The notes: generated by a model from the letters alone, not told the origin. A DNA stretch of 64,000 bases from Cristatella mucedo (GCA_009760855.2 WPIO01000001.1:17932501-17996500), one strand, 5' to 3'. Numbered from the stretch's first letter, positions 47,156 through 59,021 are shown. Numbers and translations: made by a program.

Positions 47156-48294
47156 AGATAGGGAAAACCACCCAAATGCATTTTCGGATAAGCAGGGAGT
47201 TAAATAATTCATTAAAATTATTTCCCATACCTTAATCCTCCCAGTTTTCTGAATGCAGTTACTATATTGAACAACCGTCTCAAATTCAAAGTGGAAACTT
47301 TCTAATGCATGCAGATCACCATGAATTTGGCATCATAAGTGTTTTCTACGAATTTTAATACTGTATTTTATACTGTTTTGCAGCTCTTTTTTCAGTAGGA
47401 AACATTTTTAATTGGTGTCCCTCTTAACTATACTATCGATTTCTAGCATATTCTCATACATGGTCTTGGCCCCAGGTATATGCATTCGCACCACCAAATG
47501 TCTCAAAAGCTTGACCATTCCTGAAGAAGTGCTCGATACAGTCGTCGAGATGTATTTTTCGAGGGGGAATACTTGGCACACCCACAAATTCGGACTTCAC
47601 CGTGTTCTGCTAGTGCTACCAAACTATTCTTCCAAAATGGCCGTTTCCGAACAGACTCGAAACTGCCAAACAGCCTTATCTGCATGCTTTTTTTTCGTAG
47701 TAGGTTATCCTAGTTGACAGCAAGTACAATCTGCAGCATTTATTTGCTTCCTCATATTAATACTACCATGTGGTAGTGTTTTTTTGCCTTAATTTAGATA
47801 GATATCTGCAACAATCAATTAGTCATTTGTTGTAAAATACTGAAATGTTTGCTTGAGGTTGGTGTTGATTGCTTAGGTGCGCATGCTAATTGTGCCGGTC
47901 CCCTTTTCTTTTAGAAAGCTGCTTTACAGTGGCACACCTTATGGACTCTTTGCATATCTTTTGATGTTTATCTATAACTGACTAGTCTTTTCTTAGTCGG
48001 TTTCCTACATTTGGGGGTCCAGGAGTAGTAAGTGCTGATTGACGAAGCTCTTTTTTAAGCCATGCTTTTATGCTTGTTAAATCGTACATGTTTAAGTAAA
48101 TAATTATTTGAAACAAATTTTCAATGCTAGAGAGACTACTAAAGTGCATTTATTCTCCTAATCTTATCACGAAGTGATGTCAATGTGTTTGTGTCGGAGA
48201 CTCAGGATTACTTTCCAGTTGTCTGACCACGAGTTGCCCACATGGTTTTCTAGTTTTACACGCTGCATGTCCTCTTGCTCTGTTCCCTATTTAG

Positions 48295-48474
48295 ACTGTC
48301 TGCAACGGAGGAGGCTAGCGATGTTTGCTTAGATTGCCAAGAAACTTCTTCTGATAGTGCCCGAGGGGCCTCTCAGGCTAGCCAGCTCGAATGCCTGCGG
48401 CTGGAGTTGTCGCCAGAGCTACGCAGGCAGCTGGCCATCACCGAATTGCAGACTGCTGCCATCCAGTATCAAAG
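48295..48474 (+). CDS. Unrecognised four-exon gene, coding exon 3
   Basis: Acceptor TCCCTATTTAG before 48295 and donor CAAAG|GTACTA after 48474, 180 bases, phase 2 on both sides. The 60 residues include a possible amphipathic helix, LRLELSPELRRQLAITELQT. Joining exon 2 to 3 restores an Arg codon without a frame break. The donor is of medium quality, and read-through would stop at a TGA 10 codons later. Confidence 0.55.
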
Positions 48475-48576
48475 GTACTATGCTCAGCTGCCTTATGCCT
48501 GTGTTTGACTGCGATGGTGCTTCTTCCATTGGCAGATCACGGTGAAGCATTTTCGCGGTACTTTTGCTTGTCATAG

Positions 48577-48916
48577 GCCACAGCCATCGTTAGCACTCGT
48601 CCCATGGACAGGACCTGCAGAACGCTGCAAGGAAGCAGCAAAGCAAGCCGACGAAAAAGTTAACTCGCGAGGATCTGCTAGCACCAAGCAGACAGGTGGT
48701 GTAGAGCTGGCTTTAGAGGAGGAGGAAGAAGAAAAAGACGAGCTGCTGCTGCTGGTCGAGCTCTCTGAGGATACCAATGCTGGATCGACCTGCACGGCCA
48801 TGGCGACTTCAACCCCGTACGTCTGCTTGCCACTCCTTAAAGACTGCTGTCTATGCGCCGTGCCTAATGATCTCTGTCGACACGGGCCTGCGAATCGTAT
48901 GCTGGCCGTAGAGTGA
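48577..48916 (+). CDS. Unrecognised four-exon gene, last coding exon
   Basis: Acceptor TTGCTTGTCATAG before 48577, after a short intron of 102 bases. The frame runs 112 codons to TGA at 48914-48916. A run of six Glu (LEEEEEEKDELLLL) is followed by a Cys-containing end (LLKDCCLCAVPNDLC). With the other exons the protein would be about 388 residues. No polyadenylation signal was seen close by. An L2 tail in opposite orientation starts about 110 bases downstream. Confidence 0.55.
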
Positions 48917-49026
48917 TCTTCGGTTTCGAGCTGCCGGCTCATTCACGATGCACTGGCCTCGGAAATGCTACGAATGCTTCCCACGAGGAGCTTGGAGCTT
49001 CTATGTCAAAGGAGTAAAACTTAGCT

Positions 49027-49965
49027 ATTAGTAGTTAATAGTACATTTGTATAGCACACTCAGATAACTTACTCTTTCTAGGCACTTCACATTTGCTGTA
49101 AAGGAAGCATGATCGAATGGTTAGTGGTAACATGTCAATGTCAACAAGCATACACATCGTTAGAGGTGACATGCACAGGGTCAACATGCAAGTATTTTGG
49201 TAAGTGCATGCTGACGCAGTACATGGTAAGTGGCAGCATGTACTGTGTCAGCATGCATGAACGACACTCAAAAAAGGATTAATCACCAGGACCGACTAAA
49301 TGCTGTGATTGAGAGATACGTTTTTAGCTTCCTTTTTAAATGTCAAGTCAGGGGAGTGACATCAGTCGGGAGTGAATTCCAGGCTATGGGAGCATACAAA
49401 CTAAAGGCACGGTCTCCAAAGTATTTGGGGTTCGTACAAGGTCTAGCTAAACGGTGTGATTAAAAAAGCAGGTGGTACGATGCCTAGCCTGGTGGGGTAT
49501 TAGGTCTGATAGGTAGATAGGAGCCATAGAATGAAGGGACCTAAAAGTGAGCGACAAAACCTTGAAGTCAATCCGTTGCTTGACTGGTAGCCAGTGCAGG
49601 TCGGCTAGAAGTGGTTATGTGGCAACTTCGACACTCACGACAGACAAGCCTAGCTGCAAGAGTTTTGCACCAACTCTTAAGTGCCCGATTGCACAGGCCT
49701 GTAGACCAGCAAGCAGTAAGTTACAGAAGTCGACGGTATGTCACAAGTGTGTGCACCAATTTAGATGTGGTATCCCTGCCTAAACAAGCCCGAATTTAGC
49801 AACGTTGTTTAGCTGAAAGTAGGCATACTTGATTGTGGAGCTGATTTTGTCGTCTAACGAAAGGTCACTTTGGAACAGGAAATCTAGATTTCGTCCAGAT
49901 GCAAGTGGAGATATGCTGGCAGAGCCGATGTTGAAGTTAAGTATTCCAATTTCTGAATCACATTT
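49027..49965 (-). mobile_element. L2 3' fragment about 940 bases long
   Basis: Minus strand. It starts with an inverted tail (TAACTTACTCTTTCTAGGCA) and continues through the UTR and C-terminal coding region with broken frames. It lies just downstream of the four-exon gene, in opposite orientation. Confidence 0.85.
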
Positions 49966-52562
49966 GGTTTGCTCTTACTTAGTTAATTGGTTTTATCGTC
50001 AGTCAATTGATTAGCTGATTACACAGCCTCGTCTATGTTGCATTAGAAGAGCCTTTATGGCTGGTGGACATCAATTGCAGTGGACAACAATGAGCTGCAT
50101 ACTGAAGGTTTCCAACACATGGCCTCGGTCACAAAGTGCTCGCCTGTCACTGCTATGCTAAAGCCTTACTGCATCTCCATCTGTAACGTGAGAGCCACCG
50201 AGACTAAGCTAGTGTTATGCCGAAGTTTCTTGTACTGCAGTCAAAGCCTAATTTTTGATGTGCATATGGTTGCCCACCGACTTATGCAACACATGGAAAG
50301 AGAGAAGCTTGGCTGATTCCAGTGAAAATTTAGTAAGTAGCACAGGAAGGCTAAAAAGGATATGCCAGAGTAGGCTGCAGCAGGAGAGAAGATATGTCAT
50401 TGTAGAATCTGTTACTACAACGGATTGTGAAAGTAATTTTAAAGTCCAGGCAACTTAGCGATCCAAAATGTGGGCTCGAGCATTTCGGTGGGTAATCTTT
50501 TATTGCCCACTGCAAGCAAGAGTGATAGCTACTAAGGCTCTTCTGCCCCTATATTAATGAAGCTGTTGAAACACCTGATCTTTACTTTACTAACAATGTA
50601 AGTGAATGAATGATACAATGATACAACTAATATATTGTCATGCAAGGACCAGAAGGTGCGAGGAGGCTGAAACCGGTGATGTAGTTCAGCTTGGTGTGGA
50701 GGAGCCAAGCTATGGTAAGAGTTTAGCTGTCTATTTGTCGATCAATCGGGAGCCATTGAAACTTATTTTGCAAAAGACTAACTTCTATTCTTGAATTTAA
50801 AACCAATATAGCAGCCATATTAATCTCCAACTGTAGAGGTTTAGTGGCTGTTTCTGGTTTTTTGTAGTAATACTGACTTCCAATTTGGAGATTACCAAGT
50901 CAGCCGTAAGATCTGTCGTCAGCCACTCCGGTAAATAGTCCCAAGCTTTGGCAGCGATCAACATGATGGGGCTATAGCTGTTGAGGCGGACCTTCTGAGT
51001 TCAGATGTTAAACTCCAAGCAGTCATCAGAGAGGAATCTTGAATTAGGAGACTTGACAATGGTTGCCCCATGTATTCTAATCGTTTGTTAAGGGTTTCCT
51101 GTCATCCAGGCACGACGAGTTTTCTCATGTGTTCCTAACGTTTGTGGCTCATGTAAAAAAATTCAACTTGAGTCATTCACTGTCACTCACTTTTGTGGTC
51201 ATTCGGGTTCTTTTTTCTTTAGTCTTGCATTTAATCATATGCAATGGACAATCGTTGCTATGCTTTGGCTTGACCATATCGCCGCTGATGTTGCCATTAC
51301 GGTTTTCCTGACTGCCTTTTATCGAACGTTCTATAAGCAATTGTCATTTCTTTAGTATCTATAAAGTACCTAGTAAGAGATTCAGTTCTGCTTCTATGAA
51401 TGATTGAATCCCAAGTCCAAGTACTAGAGCTGAAGTCACAAAAACGAGTTCCTGTGTGTAATGAGACAAACTGTGCCCATGACAGTGCCATTTCACTGCA
51501 AGTTTTTCCGAGCAGTTTTATCATAAATAGGCTCCTTTTTGGATGTCTTTTACCAAGTATCACATCCGACAGCTGTTTTGGTCGTTTTTGCTGCAGGTTT
51601 GTTGGACCCGAGTCGACACCGAGTGGTCTACGCTTTTCATGTGACAATGATGGTTTTATGGAGACCTGATGTCTAGTACCTGGCGATGTGACTGTTAGCG
51701 GGCTGAAAGTGGCAGCTTTTATGCCCAGAATGTCTTGAACCATTTCATAGCAGCACTACGCCTATTTTCCTAATGACGCCTTGTTGCCTCTTGTTGCTAG
51801 CAATTAAATTTTGTAGTTTTTGTTAGCTTTTCTTACTTCTACTCGTTTCCTTATCCTACTATTGTCCGTCGTGTTAACCGCGAAGCTCAGATCACGATTG
51901 TATATTATGGACCGCAATTTAGAATGCATCAGCAACTTTCACGGTATTCTGCTTTTGCATACTCGAGAACACTTCCGCTGCACTATTGTGCCTAGTGCTG
52001 CTGCTGTAGATATTGCAAAATCGAAGCCATCCAAGCGACGAACGCCCGGAAACGGCTAAGCTAAGACCTGTTTTGCAAATCGCTAGAGTTCTTTGTCCCC
52101 AACGTCAGAAAAAATTATGCGTGAATGGAAATCTACCACATTTAGTTGAGTCCTTTACTACCGTTCGTGGTTGTGGTCGTTTTGAGCTCAATGAGATGGT
52201 GTTACTGGATGTCAAGCATACGTTTTAGTCACGCTTCGCGAGTCAGCCATCGCCCGTAAAACGTGCCGGCGTCAAACATGGGGTAACCGAAGGGGCTCCC
52301 AGCACCAAGCTAACGTCCGTATTATTGCCACTAACAGCAACCCAATTTTTCCTGCTGGATGCTAATGCTAATTTGACTAATCATTCGATAATTTCTTATT
52401 TGTGTTAGAACTGCTGCTCGTTTCTGTAAAGTAGTAGTGATGAAGCCACCGCCAACCTCGCTGACCACATATCTTGTGCCACTGGAATGTGTTCTCGTTA
52501 AGCATTCAATCGTTACTTATTAGCTGCCTGATAGTTGCAATGCTCTTGGCATTTTCGTTGTT
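49966..52562. other. No gene seen
   Basis: AT-rich unique sequence with one SINE at 50462-50592. The 148-codon minus frame at 51297-51743 shows no motif. Confidence 0.45.
50462..50592 (+). mobile_element. SINE family A, 5'-truncated
   Basis: B box side GTGGGCTCGAGC, GTGGGTAATCTTTTATTGCC and AAGGCTCTTCTGCCCCTATA. Confidence 0.78.
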
Positions 52563-53670
52563 ATGGAGGCCTTGCTGAAGTTGACTTACTACTCCGTTAT
52601 AACCGAAAGCTACCCCAGGTTTTCATTTTTTCATGCACCGAAATCGTTGAAAATTGGAGGTGGAGTAGCCGTTGTCGCCAACACCTCTTTCAATTTCAAG
52701 TCTTTGTCTGATCCTGCTAAACAATGTTTTGAATCTCTGGCTCTCTGTCCAGGTAGTGTTAAGTTCCCAATAGTGGTGTTAAGCTATAGTCTTTCTGCAA
52801 TTGTAGGTTCATCTCTGATTTCTTACTGTCTGTTCTTTAAATAAGGATTGCCCACTACTCATGCTTGATATTTCAATATCTATTTTGATAACCCATCAGG
52901 AGCAGTGCTCCAGCATACTTTTACAGTCCGTCTCTCTGCCTCCTGTACTCACATTCAAGCCCCTACGCATATAAAAAATATTAGATGTAAAGCCTCATTT
53001 GTGTAGCGGCAGAAGAGCCCGAACGGCTATCGCCACCGCTGCTCGCAGTTGGCATTAAAGAATCGCCCACTGCAGGATTCGTACCCATGACCTCGGTCGT
53101 GAAGTGCTAGCACCTTATCTCATGTGCTATCACGGCCTTTGTAAAAGGCCACACCTTTATATTAAATCCCCCCTTGCAATTGTACCTTAGCGACATCAAT
53201 CGTCTTCCCTTTCGGCACATCTGATCATAAACAGATTTCAGTCTGCTTGGAATGTGTTTCTGTTTCAGTATAAAAAAATTTCATGTGAATCAAACAGTGA
53301 TACCGTCTGCTGCTGATTTGCTACCTCTGTTCTCCTACTTGACCCTTCTACCCACCTTCACTCCATGATGCAATGCTTCAGTGCTGCCACATTAGTCAAC
53401 GTCCATGATGAGTTTGCACTTCTAATCAAATGACAGGTCATTCCCCGCCGAGTCGCCCTTCGAGTTATGGCTGACACCAAAAGTAAGAAATTCTAAATGT
53501 AGACTTGTGAAGGCTGCCAACAGTTCGGGAAAGTTGCATCCACTGTTAAGTCGGCCTACTTTCAGCTAGGCAACATCGCCAAAATCAGGACCTCAGACAA
53601 GAGTACGGCAGCAACTAGTTCACGCGTTTACGTCATCGTTGCTAGACTTGGGCGATTCCCTTTATTCACG
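52563..53670 (+). mobile_element. Decayed L2 copy with endonuclease remnants, split by a SINE
   Basis: 52650-52790 encodes GGGVAVVANTSFNFKSLSD and FESLALCPGS, typical of the L2 endonuclease. 53200-53280 encodes GTSDHKQISVCLECV with the SDH motif. 53540-53600 matches SAYFQLGNIAKIR of the reverse transcriptase. A minus-strand SINE interrupts it at about 52985-53140. Confidence 0.8.
52985..53140 (-). mobile_element. SINE family A
   Basis: Inverted: GTGTAGCGGCAGAAGAGCCC, AAAGAATCGCCCACTGCAGG, CGTACCCATGACCTCGGTC. Inserted in a decayed L2. Confidence 0.83.
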
Positions 53671-53821
53671 AGGAGCCTTTTCATATTTTTAGAAAAAGAG
53701 ACCCGGTTGCACGGGCAGCATATTTATTCACACATCAAACAGCACTAGGTTAAACCTGAGTTGAAGCAACAGGTCTGTTTACCGCATGCATCGAAGCCAA
53801 CGCAATTACTGCTTCTGCGTC

Positions 53822-54058
53822 TCAGCTCATCACAGTGCACGTGTCAGCAATGAAATAGCATCGCCGGGAGCCGTGTCGAAGTACAGTTATAGAAAAAAGA
53901 AAGAAGAGCAGTATCGTGAGAATCTTATGTATGATGGCACTGATCCATTGGCGATGCCGTCTTAGGCGAGCTAGTTTCTCATCACTGGGTCTCAGTGAAC
54001 TCAGACCTAAAGATTGCTGCTGCTGCTGCGATGACACGTGTCCACTTCCTCTAGGCAT
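53822..54058 (-). CDS. Possible last exon with a membrane segment, unrecognised
   Basis: A 78-codon frame with a Gln run, a charged stretch DEKLARLRRHRQ and a strongly hydrophobic segment ILTILLFFLFSITVL, then a short Cys-containing tail and stop. An acceptor CAATCTTTAG inside it would be phase 1, which would fit the last donor of the vWA/TSP1 gene 2.6 kb away and would make that protein membrane-anchored. The evidence is thin: no family match and short length. Confidence 0.18.
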   Translation of the reverse strand: MPRGSGHVSSQQQQQSLGLSSLRPSDEKLARLRRHRQWISAIIHKILTILLFFLFSITVLRHGSRRCYFIADTCTVMS

Positions 54059-54894
54059 CTACAACGTTGCAAAGAATTGTGGCAGACACATGGCACGGTG
54101 TGTTCCGAACGTTTTTGTTGAAAACCACAAACCGACTTTTTTCTGTGGCTGTAAATTCCGTCGGGAGATAACGGGTTTTCTACAATGTCAAGCGACTAAA
54201 GTAATGTGGAGCATGTGAAAATATTTATTGACAACCCAGAAACAAGCACACATGCTGCTAGTAAGTATGTCCTTAGTGTGGCGTCGCCCCACTACGATTA
54301 TGTATGACCTCCCCTTGTCTAGCCAGCCTTAGAGGCCACAACCATCTGCATCTGTATATTCTGCTGTAGCACATTCCACAAAGTCGGGTTTACTGAAAAG
54401 GTCAGCTATTGGTGTAGGCCGAACACACTACACTGCCTCAAGTGCCTGTCGGTATCGCTCTGTAGTTGTCCTATGGGGTTCAAATCGGTCAAGTGGCTGG
54501 GCCTCTGTGCCAGCAACAATCAAGGATTCATCAAAAAGTATTTTGCTCACGTTTGGTCAAGCACGTTGAATACTGTAGTTGGGTCTTTAAATTTGGAAAA
54601 AAGATAGCGACCGTAAGCACACTGCCAGGCCAGTGGAGCGCCTTCTGACGAATCCCTGTTTGCTGCTGGTGCAATGGCCGAGCCAGTCGCCTGATTTGAA
54701 CGTGATAGGACGACTATATAGCGATATCGACAGAGGCAGGGTATTGCAACAGGCCACCATCGAGGATCAGGGCTCTCTATCGGATGGAAGCAAGGGAAAG
54801 AGAGATCGGCAACTTTTTATTAATGTGGGCTGCGACGCCGAGTCTCTGAGGACCTGGCTGATCTTCCACTCATGGCTCTGCTCTCTAATCGCTG

Positions 54895-54970
54895 TAATAA
54901 TAATAATACCTTTGTATAATGCCCCCAGAGAGCTTCCATCTCTTTCTAGATACTTTACATTTGCTGTCAG
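54895..54970 (-). mobile_element. L2 tail fragment
   Basis: (TAA)n, then a diverged inverted tail (CATCTCTTTCTAGATACTTT). Short. Confidence 0.65.
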
Positions 54971-55004
54971 CCACTACGGCAAGTTCAGGCAGCTGGGCTT
55001 GGGC

Positions 55005-55115
55005 CATAGATCTTGGCCAAGGGGTAAGGTGCTCGCTGAACACGGTTCCAGTTCAAGCGGTAATGATACCGGTAAGCCTCTGTGTAAACGGGTCTATTCA
55101 ATCATCTAATTTTTT
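55005..55115 (+). mobile_element. Diverged SINE family A remnant
   Basis: CTTGGCCAAGGGGTAAGGTG and GTTCCAGTTCAAGCGG resemble the head; the body is mostly lost. Confidence 0.5.
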
Positions 55116-55237
55116 ACCTTTATCTTGGCTAGACCCTAATTTTCTTTTTAAGGTAATTCAGACTGGTTGCAGCTGCTATTATTCTAGGTGGACTACATCC
55201 AGCTGCATTTACCATTCACAACTCCCTAGTCAGGCAC

Positions 55238-55238
55238 A

Positions 55239-55319
<81 letters not shown>

Positions 55320-55342
55320 GCACACACACACACACACACACA
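55238..55342. repeat. Compound (CACG)n-(CA)n microsatellite
   Basis: A CACG block of about 50 bases passes into CA with a CGCG break. Alternating purine-pyrimidine throughout. Confidence 0.95.
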
Positions 55343-56644
55343 CGGTGATTGATGAACTGAACCCTCTTGCAGGCTACTTTAGATTGGAATCCTGGATGCT
55401 GACCAACTTTGTTAGCTAAACGAAGATAAACCCCAACGAGGAGGTGGGGTTTACAAACAGTAGCAATGACACCCAAAACGCTGATTGGAAATCATTATCT
55501 CTGCACTATTCGTGACTTGGAGGACACAGGCCGCTACTATTCCTCCACTAGCCAGCTAGTGCACAGCTGTTGGATGTAGCTTCGGGACGGGTCGGTGCGA
55601 AGCTGTGGTCCAGCAGCTGTGGTCCAGCAGCTGTGATCGTCCAGCCCGCCGTTGATGAGCTGTGGCTGATAGGCTGAGGCAGGAGGAGAGCAGTTGGAAC
55701 GCTAGCGGAATGGAGAACGGCTGTGTACTGCGAGAATCAGCCGAAATACCTTGTAGTTGAAATGCTTATAGATGCAGGGCAGAAGCCCGTGTGTGCTGTT
55801 GACAGCTATCCAGCACAATAGCTTGTTGGTCTTCATGACTTTGTGCAGTTATTGAAGGAAATGCCTACACAAGGTCTGTCTTTTCTTTAGCCATGTGCAA
55901 TTTCTTGACCAGCGATACTGAACGTCACCGTTTCCTAGAATGTTAGCTATAAATAGCAGTAAAAACATTGCTAATCATCACATTTTTAAGTAATCATTAT
56001 CAATTTTTCCACAAAATTAACTTCTTAGTTGTGGTTTATTTCCCTTGAATTTACCCATGTTGGCAAAGGCAAGGTTATGAAATGAGCCTGCAGACCTTCA
56101 GTCACAAGTTCGCCTGTTATGGCTAGAGATCGGCTGGAGTTGAGATATACCTGCCTGGGCCACCAGGACCCCTTTTATAAAGTTCTGCGATCTGACTCTC
56201 TGCTGAGTATGGCACAAAGCTACTCTTAAGGAAGACCGGAAGCAGGTCGACAGGTAAAAAAGGGGTTACTGTGCTGATTAGGCATTGGCTGCTCAGGTCG
56301 GTAATTTTGCAGCAGTTGTGCTTGCGCCGTTTTAAACTTCAGAACCGTACTCGAAAGGGCTGCTACATGTTATGCAAATGAGGCATTGAGTATAAGCCAC
56401 TGAGGTGCATGACACAATGCAGATTCTTAAAATGAGTAAATGTGCTGAGCAAATCGTCTATTGTGTGTAACAAACGTAACCCCCATCTTATGGCAGCTCA
56501 AAATTCAAGAGGGCGACACAGCCTTTAAAAAGGTTCTGTGATGCCCCTTGGCTTTAAATCACTATTCAAATCCAGCCGGCTCCTCAGCCACACTAGTGTA
56601 GTATATTTTCACGCGATTTTGAGTGCGTGCGCATACACCCTTAC

Positions 56645-57235
56645 CTCGGCATATTTCCTTGCTTATCTGGCTTGCATGGTCGCCAGTCTCGGCCTGCACG
56701 TAGTGCCGGCTGACCGGTTCGGTGACGAGCGACTCCACACCTCGGCTGCTGCCACCAATGCTCACCCCGAGCACATCGTAGCCGGCCATCTTAAGCTGCT
56801 GACTCTCGTTCACTGCCTCAGTGCTGACGTCCTCGTCAGCCACGACAATCACTGCCACGCGTCTCGAAGCTGAGTAGGAGTCGTGTGGATAGCCGACCAC
56901 GCCATCCAGACTGGGCACAATACCATTGTCCTCGCGTGCGCGCCTCATGAGAGCTGCCAGTGTAGGCCTAGATTCGCCGATGAGTGAGTCGAGATGGCGC
57001 AGGACGTCGCCGCTGTTGCTGTATTGGCGCAGCGTGAACCCGCGGTGTCTGATGCGGGTGGCCGGGCGGCGACACTCGCAGTCGGGTAGCACCACGGACA
57101 GCCGAACGCGGCGACCGTCGATGGGCAGTGCTGCCGTCACATTGCGGACAAGTGACAGGGCACGATCGCTGCGACCTTGAGCGATCAGCAGCACGTCGAC
57201 TCCTTGCTGACCACTGCAGGCATCGAGGATTGGAG
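56645..57235 (-). CDS. Multidomain protein: second vWA domain, metal site degenerate
   Basis: A 591-base phase 1-1 exon between acceptor CATTTCACTTCAG and donor CCGAG|GTAAGG, encoding about 197 residues. It starts PILDACSGQQGVDVLLIAQG and shows the vWA strand pattern, including RVAVIVVADEDVS and YDVLGVSIGG. Key metal-site residues are missing: the DxSxS motif is AQGRS and the TDG loop is ADED. The domain is probably structural or binds without a metal ion. It ends at Cys in KEICRG. The strong donor means at least one more exon lies at lower coordinates; it was not identified with confidence. Confidence 0.87.
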
Positions 57236-57454
57236 CTGAAGTGAAATGTTAATAAACGTCGACACGTTTATTCGAGCACGGGAGCAACATGTTAGCGCTG
57301 TGGGGCTGCTGCTCTGCTGCCTCTGCTGCTGCAGGCTGCTTGTGGCCCAAAGCCTGCCCTCCCCCACTATCCAGCTGCGAAGCTCACGCCTGTGGCGCTA
57401 AGCCATCCGCGAGTGCCTACTGGGCTGCACACAGCACAGCAGGCTGGCGCTCAC

Positions 57455-57670
57455 CACCGCCGCAGGGCTTGGAGGAGTGGCAGGGCACCGCTGTCGACTC
57501 GACTTCTCCTTTCTGGCAGTCGCCGTAGGGTGAGAGGCACGTTCGCGAGATGCTCTGGAATCCGCCGCCTCCGCACGTCACGCTGCACGGTGTCTCGTAG
57601 AGCCAGCTGGACCAGCCGCCGTTGCTGCCTTGGCCACCACCATTCAAGCCATAGTTGTCATTGCCATTAT
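57455..57670 (-). CDS. Multidomain protein: thrombospondin type 1 repeat 2
   Basis: A 216-base phase 1-1 exon between acceptor TTCGGTTTGCAG and donor GGTG|GTGAGC. An Asn/Gly-rich lead (DNGNDNYGLNGGGQG) precedes the repeat, which has WSSW, CSVTCGGGG and the later cysteines ending in SSKPC. Same orientation and phase as its neighbours, so it follows the first repeat directly in the mature protein. Confidence 0.9.
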
Positions 57671-57867
57671 CTGCAAACCGAACGAAAATGCAAAACATTC
57701 GGTCCAGCCTCCGCCCCCTCCTGCCTAAGGCAAGGACCCTCGCAGCCAAGCTGGTCCTTTCGTTTGTGGACATCCAGTCTAGACCTGTTACGCTGCCTCT
57801 TGCAGGGCTTCCGGCTTTTGCAATACAAAGCCGGCAATTGGTGGGAAGCTCTGCTGCTAGGAGGAGC

Positions 57868-58045
57868 TAGTATGAGCCGTGATGGTGCACTAGGTAAGGT
57901 GGTTGCTTTTCACGATCTCGGTCCCGATGTCGCAGGTTCGAATCCTGCGGTGGGCGATCCTATATCGTCACTGCAAGAGGTGGTGATAGCCTTAAAGGCT
58001 CTTCTGTCGCTATACAAAAGAGGCTGTTAAATCAGCTAGTATATA
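57868..58045 (+). mobile_element. SINE family A, near complete
   Basis: GAGCCGTGATGGTGCACTAG, intact B box GCAGGTTCGAATCCTGCGG, GGGCGATCC and AGGCTGTTAAATCAGCTAG. In an intron of the vWA/TSP1 gene, antisense to it. Confidence 0.88.
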
Positions 58046-58195
58046 ATTTAATTAATACATATTTAAAAATATATAATAAATACTAATACTACTACTAATA
58101 TATAATAATTTAAGGAATTTAATTGATGTAATATATTAATTTAATTTAATTTATTTAATTAGATTATATTTAATCTACTAAAAGGCCTGCATGTC

Positions 58196-58347
58196 GTAAT
58201 AATAATAATAATAATAATAATAATATTGCACTTGATAAAGCGCCCTCAGAGAACTTAATCTCTTTCTAGGCGCTTTACATTTGCTGGAAAGGGAAATGCA
58301 ATTGAATGGTAAGTAAAATCATGCTTGAAAAACAAACAAAATGGATA
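58196..58347 (-). mobile_element. Young-looking L2 3'-end insertion in an intron of the vWA/TSP1 gene
   Basis: Long (AAT)n, then TTGCACTTGATAAAGCGCCC and the full tail, almost the exact inverse of the 28.1-kb element's end. It lies between the two TSP1 exons in gene orientation. Confidence 0.88.
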
Positions 58348-58772
58348 AACTCTGCAGCCGCCACTGCTGTAGCAGACGATGCATGCCTATCTCTGTATGA
58401 GTTGCTGCTTGTCAGCACCTCACCGAGTGCATGGCGCCGACTAAATTGGGGACGGCTGCATGTCCGCTGCCGTTCTGGAATGCCGGGGAGCAGAGCCCGG
58501 CATGCTGGCTCGTCTGCGAGGGGGGAGGAGGAGGCGCAATTAGGCGAGGCTGCAACCGCTCGCAGCGGCACAGGCCTGAGCTCGGCGCCACCGTTTGCAG
58601 ACGGGCACACGCATTGTGCAGCCGGCTCAGCGTGCGAGGTTCGCTCACGACGGAAGTGCGCGAGAGCGACCCCGAGGGAGGATCGCGCACGGCGGCGCTC
58701 GAGGCAGCGTCGCCGCTGCTAGGAGCGCCGCCGCCGCTGGTGCGGTGCAGCACCTGCGGCACTGCTGCTCAC

Positions 58773-59021
58773 CTTCCGTGTTGAGCCTCTTGCCACTGGC
58801 GGCGTCGTCGTCGTCGTCGTCCGCCGCCGCCGCCGAGCACTGGCACTGGACGGGCGAGCGGCACTTTTGCGTCATGGACGCAGCGCCGGAGCACGGCTTG
58901 CCGCCGTTGGCCGGCGGAGGGCTGCTGCACTCGCGCGTCATCGGGCGCACGCCCTCTCCGCACGTCACCGAGCATGTGCCGCTGGGCTCCCACGAAGTCC
59001 AGCCGCCGTCCACCGGTTCGG
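58773..59021 (-). CDS. Multidomain protein: thrombospondin type 1 repeat 1
   Basis: A 249-base phase 1-1 exon between acceptor CCGCCCTCAG and donor GGAAG|GTGAGC. TSP1 repeat with WTSW (possible C-mannosylation), CSVTCGEG (O-fucose site) and six Cys ending CRSPVQCQC. After the repeat comes an acidic run of six Asp, which is unusual and may bind calcium or serve as a linker. TSP1 repeats bind glycosaminoglycans and matrix proteins. Confidence 0.9.

Larger units (their letters stand above)
45081..48294 (+). other. Intron 2 of the four-exon gene
   Basis: A 3214-bp AT-rich intron with two SINE copies of family A (45190-45350 and 46965-47155), both in gene orientation. Nothing else recognisable. 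Confidence 0.5.
53671..56644. other. Region 3' of the last identified vWA exon
   Basis: Should contain the remaining exon or exons of the vWA/TSP1 gene on the minus strand. Only the weak candidate at 53822-54058 was found. It also holds an L2 tail, a SINE remnant and a CACG/CA repeat. Confidence 0.4.

Noticed and set aside
58275..58762. GC-rich frames between the TSP1 exons, with a TSP1-like ANGGAE string
   Set aside because: No CSVTCG core or cysteine pattern, and the flanking exon phases join without it.
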